Below are positions 1 through 9,204 of a stretch of DNA of 64,000 nucleotides, in pieces. Source of the DNA: Celeribacter ethanolicus (GTDB lineage: Bacteria; Pseudomonadota; Alphaproteobacteria; Rhodobacterales; Rhodobacteraceae); assembly GCF_001550095.1 (NCBI RefSeq), contig NZ_LRUC01000003.1:62001-126000 (forward strand), in the 5' to 3' direction. Below the pieces are notes generated by a model. It saw only the letters and a program-made list of their open reading frames with translations, had not been told where the DNA came from and ran no database searches. The position numbers and the translations under genes were made by a program. The stretch's first letter is position 1. Each line of letters opens with the position of its first letter.

Positions 1-2
1 CC

Positions 3-449
3 GATGTCGTGCGGGTGCTCAATGACATAGAGGTCAGCAAGTGGCTGACCCGCGTTCCTTATCCGTATTCTGTTCACGATGCGAACTGGTTCACCCGAAG
101 GGTGGCCGCAAAAGCCTTTGTCTTCGGGATCGAATTTCAGGGTCGGATCGTCGGCACCATCGGCTGTGAGGGTGAGTTCGGCTATTGGCTCGGGCGAGAC
201 TATTGGGGGCAGGGGATCATGCCCGAGGCGGCGGAGGCGGTGCTGAGCGCGTGGTTCGCCACGACTGGCAAGGACCGGATCGAGGCGGGCTATTTCGCGG
301 AGAATGCCCGCTCTTCCAAGGTCTTGCGTGCCATGGGCTTTGTCGAGACGGGCACATCGCGCAACTTCAGCCTTGCGCGCGGGTATGACGTCGACCGGAT
401 CGACATGATCCTGACCCGCAAGGCGTTTGCGGCGCGAAACAAGAATTGA
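3..449 (+). CDS. GNAT family N-acetyltransferase (5' truncated by window edge)
   Basis: Probable RimJ/RimL-type GNAT acetyltransferase that transfers an acetyl group from acetyl-CoA to an amine. The acceptor is unknown. The frame is open to the left edge, and the visible part begins in what is normally beta-1/alpha-1 of the fold (DVVRVLNDIEVSKWL, then PYPY). About 20-30 N-terminal residues therefore lie outside the window. The GxGIMPEA segment (WGQGIMPEAAEAVLSAW) is the acetyl-CoA pyrophosphate-binding loop, and NARSSKVLRAMGF is the typical C-terminal helix and strand. An internal GTG at 9 could be taken as a start, but it would remove the first strand. It lies 80 nt upstream of obgE on the same strand. 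Confidence 0.8.
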   Translation, partial: DVVRVLNDIEVSKWLTRVPYPYSVHDANWFTRRVAAKAFVFGIEFQGRIVGTIGCEGEFGYWLGRDYWGQGIMPEAAEAVLSAWFATTGKDRIEAGYFAENARSSKVLRAMGFVETGTSRNFSLARGYDVDRIDMILTRKAFAARNKN

Positions 450-529
450 GTTTAACGACCGGGCAAGATACATCTGCCCGAAAGCCTCGGGCCTGAACAC
501 ATCGGGCGGGGCAGCAAAGGACAAGACTT

Positions 530-1576
530 ATGAAATTCCTCGATCTTGCCAAGGTTTACATCCGTTCCGGTTCCGGCGGGAATGGATGTGTGTCCTTCCG
601 GCGTGAGAAATTCATCGAATTCGGCGGGCCGAACGGTGGCGACGGCGGCAAGGGCGGCTCGGTGATCATCGAGGTGGTCGACGGGCTGAACACGCTGATC
701 GACTTCCGCTACCAACAGCATTTCTTCGCCCAGAACGGCCAGGCCGGGATGGGCAATAACCGCACCGGCAAGGATGGCGACGACATCATCCTGCGCGTCC
801 CCTCGGGCACGGAAGTGCTTGATGAGGATGAGGAAACGGTGATCGCCGATCTGACCGAGGTGGGCGAGAATTTCGTGCTTGCCAAAGGTGGCAACGGCGG
901 CTGGGGCAACGCGCGGTTCAAGACCTCGACCAACCAGGCGCCCGCCAAGGCCAACCCCGGCCAGCCCGGCATCGACCGCACCATCTGGCTTCGGCTCAAG
1001 CTGATCGCGGACGCGGGGCTTCTGGGGCTGCCGAACGCGGGCAAATCGACCTTCCTGTCGGTGACTTCGAATGCGCGGCCGAAAATTGCGGATTACCCGT
1101 TTACGACGCTGCACCCGAACCTCGGCGTGGTCGGCATCGACGGCGCAGAATTCGTTGTGGCCGATATTCCCGGCCTGATTGAAGGCGCGTCCGAGGGACG
1201 GGGTCTGGGCGATCTCTTCCTCGGCCACGTCGAGCGTTGCGCCGTGCTGTTGCACCTGATCGACGGCACGTCGGAGGATGTGGTGTCGGATTACGAGACG
1301 ATCATCACCGAAATCAACAACTACTCCCATATCCTCGGCGACAAGCCGCGGGTGACCGTGCTCAACAAGATCGACAGCCTTCTGGAAGAGGAAGTCGAGG
1401 AGAAACTGAGCGCCTTGCAAGAGGCCTCGGGCGGGCGGGTCTACACCATGTCCGGTGTCTCGAAAGAGGGCGTCGATACGGTGCTCCGCGCGCTCAAGGC
1501 GGAGATTTCGATGGACCGGCTTCGGATCAAACAGGCCGAAGAGGGCGATGAGGAAGACGAAGCGTGGCACCCCTGA
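530..1576 (+). CDS. obgE: GTPase ObgE/CgtA
   Basis: Essential ribosome-associated GTPase involved in 50S maturation and stress signalling. It has 348 residues, the usual length. The glycine-rich Obg fold spans about 1-157 and the G domain about 158-325. Motifs visible are G1 GLPNAGKS at 166-173, switch I with [10 protein letters not shown]3 DIPG at 212-215 and G4 NKID at 279-282. It ends in a short acidic tail, [12 protein letters not shown]. The start ATG is preceded by AAAGGA at a good distance. The end overlaps the proB start by 13 nt, so the two are probably translationally coupled. The obgE-proB-proA order is common in Rhodobacterales. Confidence 0.98.
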   Translation: MKFLDLAKVYIRSGSGGNGCVSFRREKFIEFGGPNGGDGGKGGSVIIEVVDGLNTLIDFRYQQHFFAQNGQAGMGNNRTGKDGDDIILRVPSGTEVLDEDEETVIADLTEVGENFVLAKGGNGGWGNARFKTSTNQAPAKANPGQPGIDRTIWLRLKLIADAGLLGLPNAGKSTFLSVTSNARPKIADYPFTTLHPNLGVVGIDGAEFVVADIPGLIEGASEGRGLGDLFLGHVERCAVLLHLIDGTSEDVVSDYETIITEINNYSHILGDKPRVTVLNKIDSLLEEEVEEKLSALQEASGGRVYTMSGVSKEGVDTVLRALKAEISMDRLRIKQAEEGDEEDEAWHP

Positions 1577-2676
1577 CCGCCTCTCTCAGCGGTGCGCAAC
1601 GCATCGTGATCAAGATCGGCTCGGCGCTTCTGGTGGAGCGTGGCGAGTTGCGGACACAGTGGCTCGCAGGTCTGGCGCAGGACGTTGCCATGCTCAAATC
1701 GCAGGGCGCGGATGTCATCCTCGTGTCCTCGGGCTCCATCGCCCTTGGGCGGGGGATCCTGCATCTGGCTTCGGGCGAGTTGCCGCTGGAACAGTCGCAG
1801 GCGGCGGCCTCTGTCGGGCAAATCCGCCTTGCGCGCGCCTATCAGGAGGTGTTGGAGCCGCATGGCATCACCACGGCGCAGATCCTTCTGACCCTTGAGG
1901 ACAGCGCGGATCGCCGCCGCTATCTCAACTCGCGTGCCACGCTCGATGCGCTTTTGAGCCTTGGCGCGGTGCCCATCGTGAACGAGAACGACACCGTCGC
2001 GACGGATGAAATCCGCTACGGCGACAACGACCGTCTGGCCGCCAATATTGCGGTGACCGTGGGCGCGGACCGGCTGGTGCTCTTGTCCGATGTCGACGGG
2101 CTTTATACCGCGAACCCGGCGGTCGATCCCGACGCCGTGCATCTGCCGATGGTCCGGGAGATCACCCCGGAGATCGAGGCGATGGCGGGCGATCCCGTGT
2201 CGGGCGTGTCGAAAGGCGGCATGAAGACCAAGGTGATGGCGGCCAAGACCGCGACCCATGGCGGCTGCACCATGGCGATCACCGAAGGTTCGAAAGACCG
2301 CCCGCTGAAAGCGCTGGAACATGGGGCGCGGGCGACCTGGTTCGTCGCCGCCGAAGATCCGGATCACGCCCGCAAGCGCTGGATCGGTGCGATGAAGCCC
2401 AAGGGCGAGATCTATATCGACGCAGGTGCCGTGACGGCGCTCGCCAAAGGAAAATCCCTGTTGCCCGTCGGCGTCGAGGAGGTTGTGGGCCATTTTGGCC
2501 GCGGCGAACCAGTCGTGGTGCTCGGGCCTGACGGGGCGCGCATCGGGCTCGGGCTGTCGCGCTACACTTCCGAGGAAGCAGAAGCCATCAAGGGCGCACA
2601 TTCCGAAGACATACAGGCGATCCTCGGCTATCCCGGCCGGGCCGCCTTGATCCATAGAGACGATTTGGTGACATGA
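1564..2676 (+). CDS. proB: glutamate 5-kinase
   Basis: First step of proline synthesis: ATP-dependent phosphorylation of L-glutamate to gamma-glutamyl phosphate, in the cytosol. The 370 residues include an N-terminal amino-acid-kinase domain (VIKIGSALL at 14-22; the glycine loop [27 protein letters not shown] near the nucleotide site). A C-terminal PUA domain covers about 275-370. The GTG start at 1564 lies inside the obgE end. The stop overlaps the proA start in ATGA, so proB and proA are co-translated and the labile acyl phosphate can be handed on. Feedback inhibition by proline is known for the family. Confidence 0.98.
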   Translation: MAPLTASLSGAQRIVIKIGSALLVERGELRTQWLAGLAQDVAMLKSQGADVILVSSGSIALGRGILHLASGELPLEQSQAAASVGQIRLARAYQEVLEPHGITTAQILLTLEDSADRRRYLNSRATLDALLSLGAVPIVNENDTVATDEIRYGDNDRLAANIAVTVGADRLVLLSDVDGLYTANPAVDPDAVHLPMVREITPEIEAMAGDPVSGVSKGGMKTKVMAAKTATHGGCTMAITEGSKDRPLKALEHGARATWFVAAEDPDHARKRWIGAMKPKGEIYIDAGAVTALAKGKSLLPVGVEEVVGHFGRGEPVVVLGPDGARIGLGLSRYTSEEAEAIKGAHSEDIQAILGYPGRAALIHRDDLVT

Positions 2677-3938
2677 CCGATATTGACGTGAAACAGATGA
2701 TGAAAGAGCTGGGCCAGCGCGCGAAAGCGGCGGCTCGGGAATTGGCGACGGCGTCGGGCGAGGCCAAGGAGCAGGCGCTTTTGGCGGCGGCGGAAGCCCT
2801 TTGGGAGGCCCGTGCCGAGATCATCGAAGCAAATGAGAAAGACCTCGCCTTTGGCCGCGAAAAGGGCCTGACAGATGCGATGATGGACCGGCTGAAGCTC
2901 GATGAAGCCCGGATTCAGGGCATGATCGACGGCTTGAAAGCCATCGCGGCGCAGAAAGACCCCGTGGGCGATGTGATCGCCGAATGGGACCGTCCGAACG
3001 GGCTGCATATCAAGCGCGTGCGCACGCCTCTGGGGGTGATCGGCGTGATCTATGAGAGCCGCCCGAATGTGACGGCGGATGCGGGCGCGTTGTGCCTGAA
3101 GGCCGGGAATGCGGTGATCCTGCGCGGCGGCTCTGAGAGCTTTCACAGCTCCGGCGCGATCCATGCCTGCCTGAAAGCGGGGCTGCGCGCGGCGGGTCTG
3201 CCCGAAGATGCGATCCAACGCGTGCCGACCCGCGACCGGGCGGCGGTGACCGAAATGCTGCATATGACCGATTACATCGACGTCATCGTGCCGCGCGGTG
3301 GCAAGGGGCTTGTCGGTCTGGTGCAGCGCGAGGCCCGCGTGCCGGTTTTCGCGCATCTCGAAGGCATCGTGCATGTTTTCGTCGACGCCTCCGCCGATCC
3401 GGAGAAGGCGATGAAGGTTGTGCTCAACGCGAAAACCCGTCGGACGGGGATTTGCGGCGCGGCGGAATGTCTGCTGATCCATCGGGATATTGCCGACACG
3501 CTGGGTCGTGATCTGGTCGCGGCGCTGGTCGACAAAGGTGTCGAAGTACGGGGCGATGCGGCGGTGCAGGCCATGGTCGAGGCGGTGACGCCCGCCACGG
3601 AAGAAGACTGGGGCCGCGAGTATCTCGACAGCATCATCGCCGCGAAAGTCGTGGCGGATGTGGATGAGGCCATCGCGCATATTCAGCGCTATTCCTCGTC
3701 GCACACCGATTGCATCCTGACGGAAACGCCGGAGAACGTGGGAAAATTCTTCTCCCGGCTCGACAGCGCGATCCTGATGCACAACAGCTCGACGCAATTC
3801 GCCGATGGCGGCGAGTTTGGCATGGGGGCGGAGATCGGTATTGCGACGGGCAAGATGCACGCCCGCGGCCCGGTGGGGGCCGAGCAACTGACCAGCTTCA
3901 AATATCTCGTGACCTCGGACGGGGCCGTGCGCGCCTGA
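2673..3938 (+). CDS. proA: gamma-glutamyl phosphate reductase
   Basis: Second step of proline synthesis: NADPH-dependent reduction of gamma-glutamyl phosphate to glutamate-5-semialdehyde. The 421 residues form an aldehyde-dehydrogenase-like fold. The catalytic cysteine is C261 in RTGICGAAE. The conserved ESRPNVT segment, the LRGGSE nucleotide loop and the C-terminal [16 protein letters not shown] signature are all present. The start ATG overlaps the proB stop by 4 nt. A GAGTATTT element and an intrinsic terminator follow the stop codon, so the obgE-proB-proA transcript probably ends here. Confidence 0.98.
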   Translation: MTDIDVKQMMKELGQRAKAAARELATASGEAKEQALLAAAEALWEARAEIIEANEKDLAFGREKGLTDAMMDRLKLDEARIQGMIDGLKAIAAQKDPVGDVIAEWDRPNGLHIKRVRTPLGVIGVIYESRPNVTADAGALCLKAGNAVILRGGSESFHSSGAIHACLKAGLRAAGLPEDAIQRVPTRDRAAVTEMLHMTDYIDVIVPRGGKGLVGLVQREARVPVFAHLEGIVHVFVDASADPEKAMKVVLNAKTRRTGICGAAECLLIHRDIADTLGRDLVAALVDKGVEVRGDAAVQAMVEAVTPATEEDWGREYLDSIIAAKVVADVDEAIAHIQRYSSSHTDCILTETPENVGKFFSRLDSAILMHNSSTQFADGGEFGMGAEIGIATGKMHARGPVGAEQLTSFKYLVTSDGAVRA

Positions 3939-3946
3939 CGGGGCTT

Positions 3947-3954
3947 GAGTATTT
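3947..3954 (+). repeat. GAGTATTT intergenic element, copy 1
   Basis: Octamer GAGTATTT preceded by TT, starting 8 nt after the proA stop and followed by a purine-rich AATGAAGGATGAAGG tract. It is one of four copies in this window, all just downstream of genes on the plus strand (others at 17403, 44594 and 60020). This copy sits between the stop codon and the terminator hairpin. Its function is unknown. Confidence 0.5.
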
Positions 3955-3976
3955 GAGCTGCAATGAAGGATGAAGG

Positions 3977-4004
3977 AAGGCGCGCAAGACCGGCGCGCCT
4001 TTTT
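3977..4004 (+). terminator. intrinsic terminator after proA
   Basis: Nine-base-pair stem AAGGCGCGC/GCGCGCCTT with a 7-nt loop, followed by TTTTT. It lies 39 nt after the proA stop. The convergent chpT gene ends at 4039, so the hairpin could serve both strands. Confidence 0.85.
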
Positions 4005-4038
4005 CTGTTTCAGGCTGACAGTCTCAGGTTAAAAAATC

Positions 4039-4638
4039 TCAGGCCAGAAGCGAGATCACCCCATCGCCCGAGCTGTGGGTGATGCGGCGGCCCAGAGCGG
4101 CGGCCTGCATCGGGGCCAGAAGGAATTGCACATCGGAGGGTTTGAGCCCCTGCGGTGCCGTCACCGACCCTAGACGGGCCCAGAGATCGGGGGCGGGTTC
4201 CAGACGCTGGGCGGAGGCGCGGACCTGCCATTGGCCGTTGGTGTAGCCGATCTTGATCACACCGCCGCGGGGCAGGGCGGTCTCGAGACACATGAGCATG
4301 AGGCAGGCGAGCTTGATCTCCTCGCGCGGCAGGTCTTCCGTGGGCGTCCAGTCATAGCTCAGACGCGTCGTCGAGACCGCTTTGAGGATGCCTGCGATTT
4401 CGGTGCGCGAGGTCATCTGACCGCTTGAGGCCATGCCGAAAGCGATGCGAAAGAATTTCACGCGGGCGTTTGCATTCTCCACGCTTTCGGAGATAAGGCT
4501 AAGCTCGGGGCCGGAACCGACGCCGGACATCGCCAGCAATTCCACACCGTTCGAGATCGCGCCCACCGGGCTGATCAGATCGTGGCAGATGCGGGAACCG
4601 ATCATGGCGGCGATGTCTCGGGTCAGGTCTTGGGTCAT
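4039..4638 (-). CDS. chpT: histidine phosphotransferase ChpT
   Basis: Probable phosphotransfer protein that in alphaproteobacteria relays phosphate from the hybrid kinase CckA to CtrA and CpdR, controlling cell cycle or, in roseobacters, motility and related traits. It has 199 residues. The N-terminal dimerisation helix carries the phospho-accepting H19 in SRICHDLISPVGAI, which resembles an H-box followed by the family NGVELL segment. The C-terminal half resembles a degenerate GHKL fold without ATP-binding glycine boxes, as expected for ChpT. The gene is divergent from DUF3553 with 38 nt between the start codons. Confidence 0.88.
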   Translation of the reverse strand: MTQDLTRDIAAMIGSRICHDLISPVGAISNGVELLAMSGVGSGPELSLISESVENANARVKFFRIAFGMASSGQMTSRTEIAGILKAVSTTRLSYDWTPTEDLPREEIKLACLMLMCLETALPRGGVIKIGYTNGQWQVRASAQRLEPAPDLWARLGSVTAPQGLKPSDVQFLLAPMQAAALGRRITHSSGDGVISLLA

Positions 4639-4676
4639 AGGGTCTCCGGGTTTGGAAATTTGCGAAAGGCGCTTTC

Positions 4677-4856
4677 ATGGACGATCTCAACGCGATGCTG
4701 GAACCGGGGCAGATGGTGCGCCATCCGTCTCAGTCGGATTGGGGGCTTGGCCAGGTGCAGTCCAATATCAATGGCAAGATCACGGTGATGTTCCAGCATG
4801 CCGGCAAGATCGTGATCGACAGCCGGCGGGTCGCGCTCCTCCCTGTGTTCGACTGA
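4677..4856 (+). CDS. DUF3553 family protein
   Basis: Small protein of 59 residues. The sequence LEPGQMVRHPSQSDWGLGQVQS followed by VMFQHAGKIVIDSRRVALLPV matches the DUF3553 family: a short beta-barrel-like module related in pattern to CarD/Tudor-like N-terminal modules ('pG..V.HP...dWGlGqVqs'). Function unknown. The ATG at 4677 follows GCGAAAGGCGC. The gene is divergent from chpT with a very short shared promoter region, and this pairing appears common in alphaproteobacteria (from memory, not checked). Confidence 0.8.
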   Translation: MDDLNAMLEPGQMVRHPSQSDWGLGQVQSNINGKITVMFQHAGKIVIDSRRVALLPVFD

Positions 4857-5003
4857 GGGCCTTCAGGCCCGATTGCACCCTATGGTCGCGCATGCAGGCA
4901 TACCTTACAACCTTTGCGTGAATGTTCCGGCAGGGGTTGACGGCATTCTGTTGCATTGAAATCAACAAAACCTTAAAACCCGCCCACCAACAGTGAGATC
5001 CAT

Positions 5004-5813
5004 ATGAGCGCCGCCCCGTCGCAGAGTGACAAGTCGCAAGATCACAAATTGCCGTTTCAGTTGAGATTTGCCCGTGACGTTGTCGACCTGCGGGCGGCGC
5101 AGAGGCTGCGCTATAGGGTGTTCGTCGAGGAACTCGGCTCGGATGGCGAAATGGTCGATCACGCGGCCCAGCTCGAGGCGGACCGGTTCGACCCGGATTA
5201 CGAGCACCTGATGCTGATTGACCCGGCGCGTTCCGAGGACCCTCTGGAGCAATGCGTGGCGGTCTACCGGCTTTTGCCCGGTGAGAAAGCGGCCGAGCTC
5301 GGGCGGTTTTATTCCGAGGGCGAATACGATCTGACACCGTTGAAAGCCTCCGGCAAGCGTTTGTTGGAACTGGGGCGTTCCTGTGTGGCGAAAGACTATC
5401 GCGGCGGCATGGCGTTGTTCGAGATGTGGGCCGGGCTGGCGAAATATGTGATCGAGGAGGGCTATGACGTTTTGTTCGGCACGGCCTCGTTCTTTGGCGC
5501 CGATGTGCGCCGCCATGCCGAGGCGCTGTCCTGGCTGCATCACAACCACCTCGCCCCCGAGGCGCTGCGGGCGCGGAGCCTGCCGGAGCATTTCCAGAGC
5601 ATGGATCTGGTGCCCCTCGAAGAGATCGACCGCAAGCGTGCGATGCTGGCGATCCCGCCGCTGATCAAGGCCTATCTGCGGCTTGGCGGCACGGTCGGCG
5701 AGGGGGCGTTTGTCGACGAGGTGTTCAACACGGTCGACGTGCTTTTGATCCTCGACACGGCGATGATCTCGCCCCGCCAGCGCGCGATGTACACCAAAGG
5801 TCTTGGCGCATGA
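5004..5813 (+). CDS. olsB: L-ornithine N-alpha-acyltransferase OlsB
   Basis: First step of ornithine-lipid synthesis: transfer of a 3-hydroxyacyl chain from acyl-ACP to the alpha-amino group of ornithine, giving lyso-ornithine lipid. The 269 residues form a GNAT-like fold of the autoinducer-synthase/OlsB class. Typical segments are LRFARDVVDLRAAQRLRYRVFVEE near the N-terminus, ELGRSCVAKDYRGGMALFEMW in the centre and LFGTASFFGADV. The gene overlaps olsA by 4 nt (ATGA), so acyl transfer steps one and two are co-translated. A second OlsB-like enzyme is encoded at 61836-62588. Confidence 0.92.
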   Translation: MSAAPSQSDKSQDHKLPFQLRFARDVVDLRAAQRLRYRVFVEELGSDGEMVDHAAQLEADRFDPDYEHLMLIDPARSEDPLEQCVAVYRLLPGEKAAELGRFYSEGEYDLTPLKASGKRLLELGRSCVAKDYRGGMALFEMWAGLAKYVIEEGYDVLFGTASFFGADVRRHAEALSWLHHNHLAPEALRARSLPEHFQSMDLVPLEEIDRKRAMLAIPPLIKAYLRLGGTVGEGAFVDEVFNTVDVLLILDTAMISPRQRAMYTKGLGA

Positions 5814-6664
5814 GCGCGCAGAACGGCCCGCTTTGGGAAAGCCGCATTCCTCCCTCACCGCCCAATCCGGTGACATGGGGCACATGGCGTGCGATCCGCC
5901 GGGGCGTGCCCATCGTGTTGATGATCCTGATCTGCATGGTGCTGATGCTGGCGACTCGTGCTGTCGAGGCGGTTCTGGTCGGCAAGCGCAGGCCGTGGTC
6001 CTCGGTCTTCCCGCGCTTTGTGTCGCGCAACGCCTTGCGTCTCATGGGGATGCGGCTCACCGTCAAGGGGCAACCGATGGCCCATCATGGCGCGGTGGTG
6101 GCCAACCATTCGACCTGGCTCGACATTTTCGTCCTCAATGCCGTGCAGCGGATTTTCTTCGTCTCGAAGGCGGAGGTGGCGAACTGGCCGGGGATTGGCA
6201 CCATGGCCAAGGCTACGGGGACGGTGTTCATCAACCGCGATCGCAAGGAGGCCGCCGAACAGAAGCGCCTGTTCGAGGAGCGGCTGCATATGGGCCATAA
6301 GCTTTTGTTTTTCCCTGAAGGCACGTCGAGCGACAGCCTCCGGGTTCTACCGTTCAAGCCAACGCTTTTCGCGGCGTTCTTTACGCCTGAGTTGCGCGAC
6401 GAGGTTTGGATTCAGCCGGTCACCGCGCGTTATGTCGCGCCCGAGGGCGAAGATGTGCGGTTTTATGGCTGGTGGGGCGAAATGGAATTCGGGCCCTCGC
6501 TTGTGCAGGTTTTGAAGGCCAAGCCGCAAGGCGCGGTGGAGGTGATATTCCACGAGCCGATCGCGGTGAAGGACGTCAAGGACCGCAAGGAGATGGCTGC
6601 GCGCTGCGAAGCGGCGGTGCGCTCCGGGTTGCCGGAGATTCCGGTGGAGTATGTGGATGTGTGA
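5810..6664 (+). CDS. olsA: lysophospholipid/lyso-ornithine-lipid O-acyltransferase OlsA
   Basis: Second step of ornithine-lipid synthesis: O-acylation of lyso-ornithine lipid at the inner membrane. It is a PlsC-family enzyme of 284 residues. An N-terminal membrane anchor spans about 33-52 (GVPIVLMILICMVLMLATR). The HX4D catalytic motif is NHSTWLD with H100 and D105. The FPEGTSS acceptor-binding motif lies at 168-174. In Ruegeria, OlsA is reported to acylate both lyso-ornithine and lyso-glutamine lipids, which fits the second N-acyltransferase elsewhere in this window. Confidence 0.92.
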   Translation: MSAQNGPLWESRIPPSPPNPVTWGTWRAIRRGVPIVLMILICMVLMLATRAVEAVLVGKRRPWSSVFPRFVSRNALRLMGMRLTVKGQPMAHHGAVVANHSTWLDIFVLNAVQRIFFVSKAEVANWPGIGTMAKATGTVFINRDRKEAAEQKRLFEERLHMGHKLLFFPEGTSSDSLRVLPFKPTLFAAFFTPELRDEVWIQPVTARYVAPEGEDVRFYGWWGEMEFGPSLVQVLKAKPQGAVEVIFHEPIAVKDVKDRKEMAARCEAAVRSGLPEIPVEYVDV

Positions 6665-6670
6665 ACGTTC

Positions 6671-6988
6671 CTAGAAATCTGGCGTTGTGCCCACTAGGTC
6701 ATTCTCCCATCTGCAAAACAGAACCGTATCGAGAGTTTCGAGTTTGCTCATTCGTTCCTTGGAATGTACGAACTCAATCTCCAACTTCTCCAGAGCGGAA
6801 CTGAGCCCTGCGTCGAAATTAACGGCCACGATTTCGGCTCTTTCCCGAACGAAGTCTGTCGGCTCATGATCTAAATAATAGCGGAAAGTAACGTGCTGAC
6901 CGGAGACTTTAAGAGCGACCATCCTCATTCCTGATGTGATCTCGCCATTGAGGCAGGCGTGCGCCCAAATGAGGGTTTTATCGTCCAT
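6671..6988 (-). CDS. hypothetical protein in a lower-GC patch
   Basis: I do not recognise the family. The protein is about 105 residues from the ATG at 6988 (MDDKTLIWAHACLNGEI). An in-frame ATG at 7042 would add 18 residues (MHANHCDATN), and neither start has a strong ribosome-binding site. It is acidic and soluble, with no signal peptide or membrane segment and a FRYYLDHEPTDF core. The gene and its flanks are visibly poorer in G+C than the neighbours. It ends 6 nt from the convergent olsA stop, so it may be a recent insertion between olsA and the thiE-like gene. Confidence 0.6.
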   Translation of the reverse strand: MDDKTLIWAHACLNGEITSGMRMVALKVSGQHVTFRYYLDHEPTDFVRERAEIVAVNFDAGLSSALEKLEIEFVHSKERMSKLETLDTVLFCRWENDLVGTTPDF

Positions 6989-7083
6989 GGAAAGGCGTCT
7001 TTGGCTTTGAGGGTTTGTCGCATCACAATGATTTGCATGCAAGACGGCGAATGACCATTTCGTTTCGGACAGGCCTTACGACC

Positions 7084-7710
7084 TTACCCCATCGCCGCGA
7101 TCAACGCGCCGAGAGCCGCCACCGGATCTTCCGCGCCCCAGATCTCATCGCCCACGGCGAAAAAATCGGTCACGGGGGTCAGCTCTTTGACGATCTCAAC
7201 CGTCAGCGCGCCTTCGGCCACCACCGGCACTTCGATCATCTGCGACCACCAGTCAAACAGATCGCGCGGCGCTTGCGTGCCGTCGCCCAGATCGGTCTCG
7301 CCGACGGGGCCGAAGGCGATGTAATCCGCGCCGATCTCGCCCGCGGTGAGGCCGTCATGGCGCGAAGCGCCGCAGTAACAGCCGACGATGGCGTCATCGC
7401 CCAGCACCTTGCGTACCTTGCGGATCGAGCGTGCGCCGTCGGTGAGATGCACGCCATCGAGCCCGTGGCGCTCGGCCAGAGCCACATGGCTCTCGATCAC
7501 AATCGCCACATCACGCGTGTGGCACACCTCGCGGCAGGCATCCGCCGCTTTGCCCAGCACATATTCGTCCTTGGAGGCCAGTGCCAGCCGCACACAGGCC
7601 ACCTCATGCGCGTCCAGGACGGCGGCGAGTTTAGGCGCGAAGTCTTCCGGCTCGAAAGCGGTCGGCGTCAGCAGGTAGATCTGCGGCAGTTCTTTTTGCG
7701 GCTCGGACAT
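7084..7710 (-). CDS. thiE: thiamine phosphate synthase-like protein (ThiE/TenI family)
   Basis: TIM-barrel protein of 208 residues. Known ThiE enzymes couple HMP-PP and HET-P to thiamine phosphate. The series IYLLTP, VCRLAL-type second strand (CVRLALAS), GLDGVHLTDG and GADYIAFGPVG follows the ThiE barrel strands. The fit to canonical ThiE is imperfect: the usual YLVTD is YLLTP, so a TenI-like or other role is possible. The start at 7710 is chosen because GAGGTG lies just upstream. An upstream ATG at 7785 would add 25 residues rich in low-complexity codons. It is divergent from the trmJ-like gene. Confidence 0.75.
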   Translation of the reverse strand: MSEPQKELPQIYLLTPTAFEPEDFAPKLAAVLDAHEVACVRLALASKDEYVLGKAADACREVCHTRDVAIVIESHVALAERHGLDGVHLTDGARSIRKVRKVLGDDAIVGCYCGASRHDGLTAGEIGADYIAFGPVGETDLGDGTQAPRDLFDWWSQMIEVPVVAEGALTVEIVKELTPVTDFFAVGDEIWGAEDPVAALGALIAAMG

Positions 7711-7823
7711 CTTGGCACCTCGGGTGGAGTTTTGCCCGCTATAGCCTAAGGCGGGGGCGGGGGGAAGCCTTGCGAGCTGGGGCAAATGTCGTTATCCCGC
7801 GCGAAACTGCAAAGGAATATCGC

Positions 7824-8585
7824 ATGTCCGCGCCCAAAGACCCGAACCCCGCACTCATCACCCCTGCGATGATCCTCGTGCGTCCGCAAATGGGCGAGAA
7901 CATCGGGGGCGCTGCGCGGGCGATGTGGAATTTCGGTCTCGACCGGATGCGGGTTGTGGCCCCCAGAGATGGCTGGCCCAATCCGAAAGCGGTGGCCATG
8001 GCCTCGGGGGCCGGGCGTCTTCTGGACGAGGCCGGGCATTTCGAGACGGTGCGCGAGGCCGTGGCTGATTGCGATTACGTGTTCGCCACCACGGCGCGAA
8101 TGCGCGGGATCACCAAACCTGTCATGACGCCCGAGCGTGCCATGGAACATGCCCGTGCCTTGGTGGCTGAGGGCAAGAAGGTCGGCGTGATGTTCGGGCC
8201 GGAGCGCGCAGGGCTTGAGAACGAGGATGTGGTCGAGGCCAATGCCATCGTGACCGTGCCGGTGAACCCGGAGTTTGCTTCGCTTAATCTTGCGCAGGCG
8301 GTCTTGCTGATGTCCTACGAATGGGGGCGTCAGACCACGGAGGCGGTGCCCGAGGTCATGGAAATGGCCAAGACGGACTGGGCAGGCCACATCGAGGTGG
8401 AAAAGCTCGGCGATCATTATGAGACGGTGCTGGACGAGGCCGGGTTCTTCTTTCCGCCGGAAAAAGCCGACGGGATGAAGATGGTGCTTCGGAACCTGTG
8501 GTCGCGCATGCCGCTGACGAAATCCGACGTGCAGGTGTTCCACGGCATGATGCGGCAGATGCGGCGCTGGAAAGAGCGCGGGTAA
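7824..8585 (+). CDS. trmJ: tRNA (cytidine/uridine-2'-O-)-methyltransferase TrmJ-like
   Basis: SPOUT-class RNA methyltransferase of 253 residues. TrmJ methylates the 2'-O of position 32 in the tRNA anticodon loop. Motif 1 is ENIGGAARAMWNFGL, motif 2 GVMFGPERAGL, and motif 3 (the trefoil knot that binds SAM) is FASLNLAQAVLLMSYEW. A short C-terminal helical extension follows, as in TrmJ. The start ATG at 7824 is preceded by AAAGGA; the open frame extends 54 nt further upstream without a better start. It is divergent from the thiE-like gene. Confidence 0.88.
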   Translation: MSAPKDPNPALITPAMILVRPQMGENIGGAARAMWNFGLDRMRVVAPRDGWPNPKAVAMASGAGRLLDEAGHFETVREAVADCDYVFATTARMRGITKPVMTPERAMEHARALVAEGKKVGVMFGPERAGLENEDVVEANAIVTVPVNPEFASLNLAQAVLLMSYEWGRQTTEAVPEVMEMAKTDWAGHIEVEKLGDHYETVLDEAGFFFPPEKADGMKMVLRNLWSRMPLTKSDVQVFHGMMRQMRRWKERG

Positions 8586-8640
8586 TCCCCGCGCTCAGGA
8601 ATGTTGTCAGGTGCGCCCTGCGGTGCACTCAAGGCTCAGA

Positions 8641-9096
8641 TCAGAACCAGGATTTCTTGCCGACCTCGTAGGTCTCGTAGAATTCGCTGTCCGTTTTGGT
8701 CAGGTAGATGATCCCCTCGACCAGAGAAATGACGTAAATGATCAGGGTCGGGATGGCGAGCAGGATGAAGCCGAGGATCGAGCAGAGCAGCATGATGACG
8801 CCGGCCTTGCTATAGCCGAGATAGAATTTGTGGATGCCGAGACCGCCGAGGAAGATGGCGAGCAGACCGGCGACGATCTTGTTCTTGTTGCCGATCTGGC
8901 CGCTGCTTTGGGTGATCACCGGGTAAATGCTCGTGGCGCGGCTGTCGCTTGTCTGGAAATCAACAGTGACGCCATCGCGCACCCGCTCGAACCGTTCGGC
9001 CACATCGGTGCCGGAAAAATCGTATCGCTGCCCGTCTTCGCCGCTGATCAGTCCGGTGCTCGTCTGGGCGTCAAAATTGAGAATGGTTCCACGCAT
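8641..9096 (-). CDS. cold-shock-like domain plus TM2 domain membrane protein
   Basis: 151-residue protein of two parts. Residues 1-60 (MRGTILNFDAQTSTGLISGEDG, DVAERFERVRDGVTVDFQ) follow the beta-barrel pattern of a cold-shock domain, although the aromatic RNP1 motif is degraded. Residues 72-135 are a TM2 domain: KNKIVAGLLAIFLGGLGIHKFYLG with the family GxxGxHxFYLG signature, then a second hydrophobic hairpin. Proteins combining DUF1294/CSD-like and TM2 parts occur in other bacteria, but the role is not known. Upstream lies AAAAAGGTTAGAAC before the ATG, a plausible ribosome-binding site. Confidence 0.8.
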   Translation of the reverse strand: MRGTILNFDAQTSTGLISGEDGQRYDFSGTDVAERFERVRDGVTVDFQTSDSRATSIYPVITQSSGQIGNKNKIVAGLLAIFLGGLGIHKFYLGYSKAGVIMLLCSILGFILLAIPTLIIYVISLVEGIIYLTKTDSEFYETYEVGKKSWF

Positions 9097-9204
9097 GTTC
9101 TAACCTTTTTCTACTCTTCACGATCGTATTGATCATTTTCTTTGGAATGCGGGGGGACGGTAGTGATTTCCGGAGCTTGCGCAACCGTTATCTGGAGCAA
9201 CATG

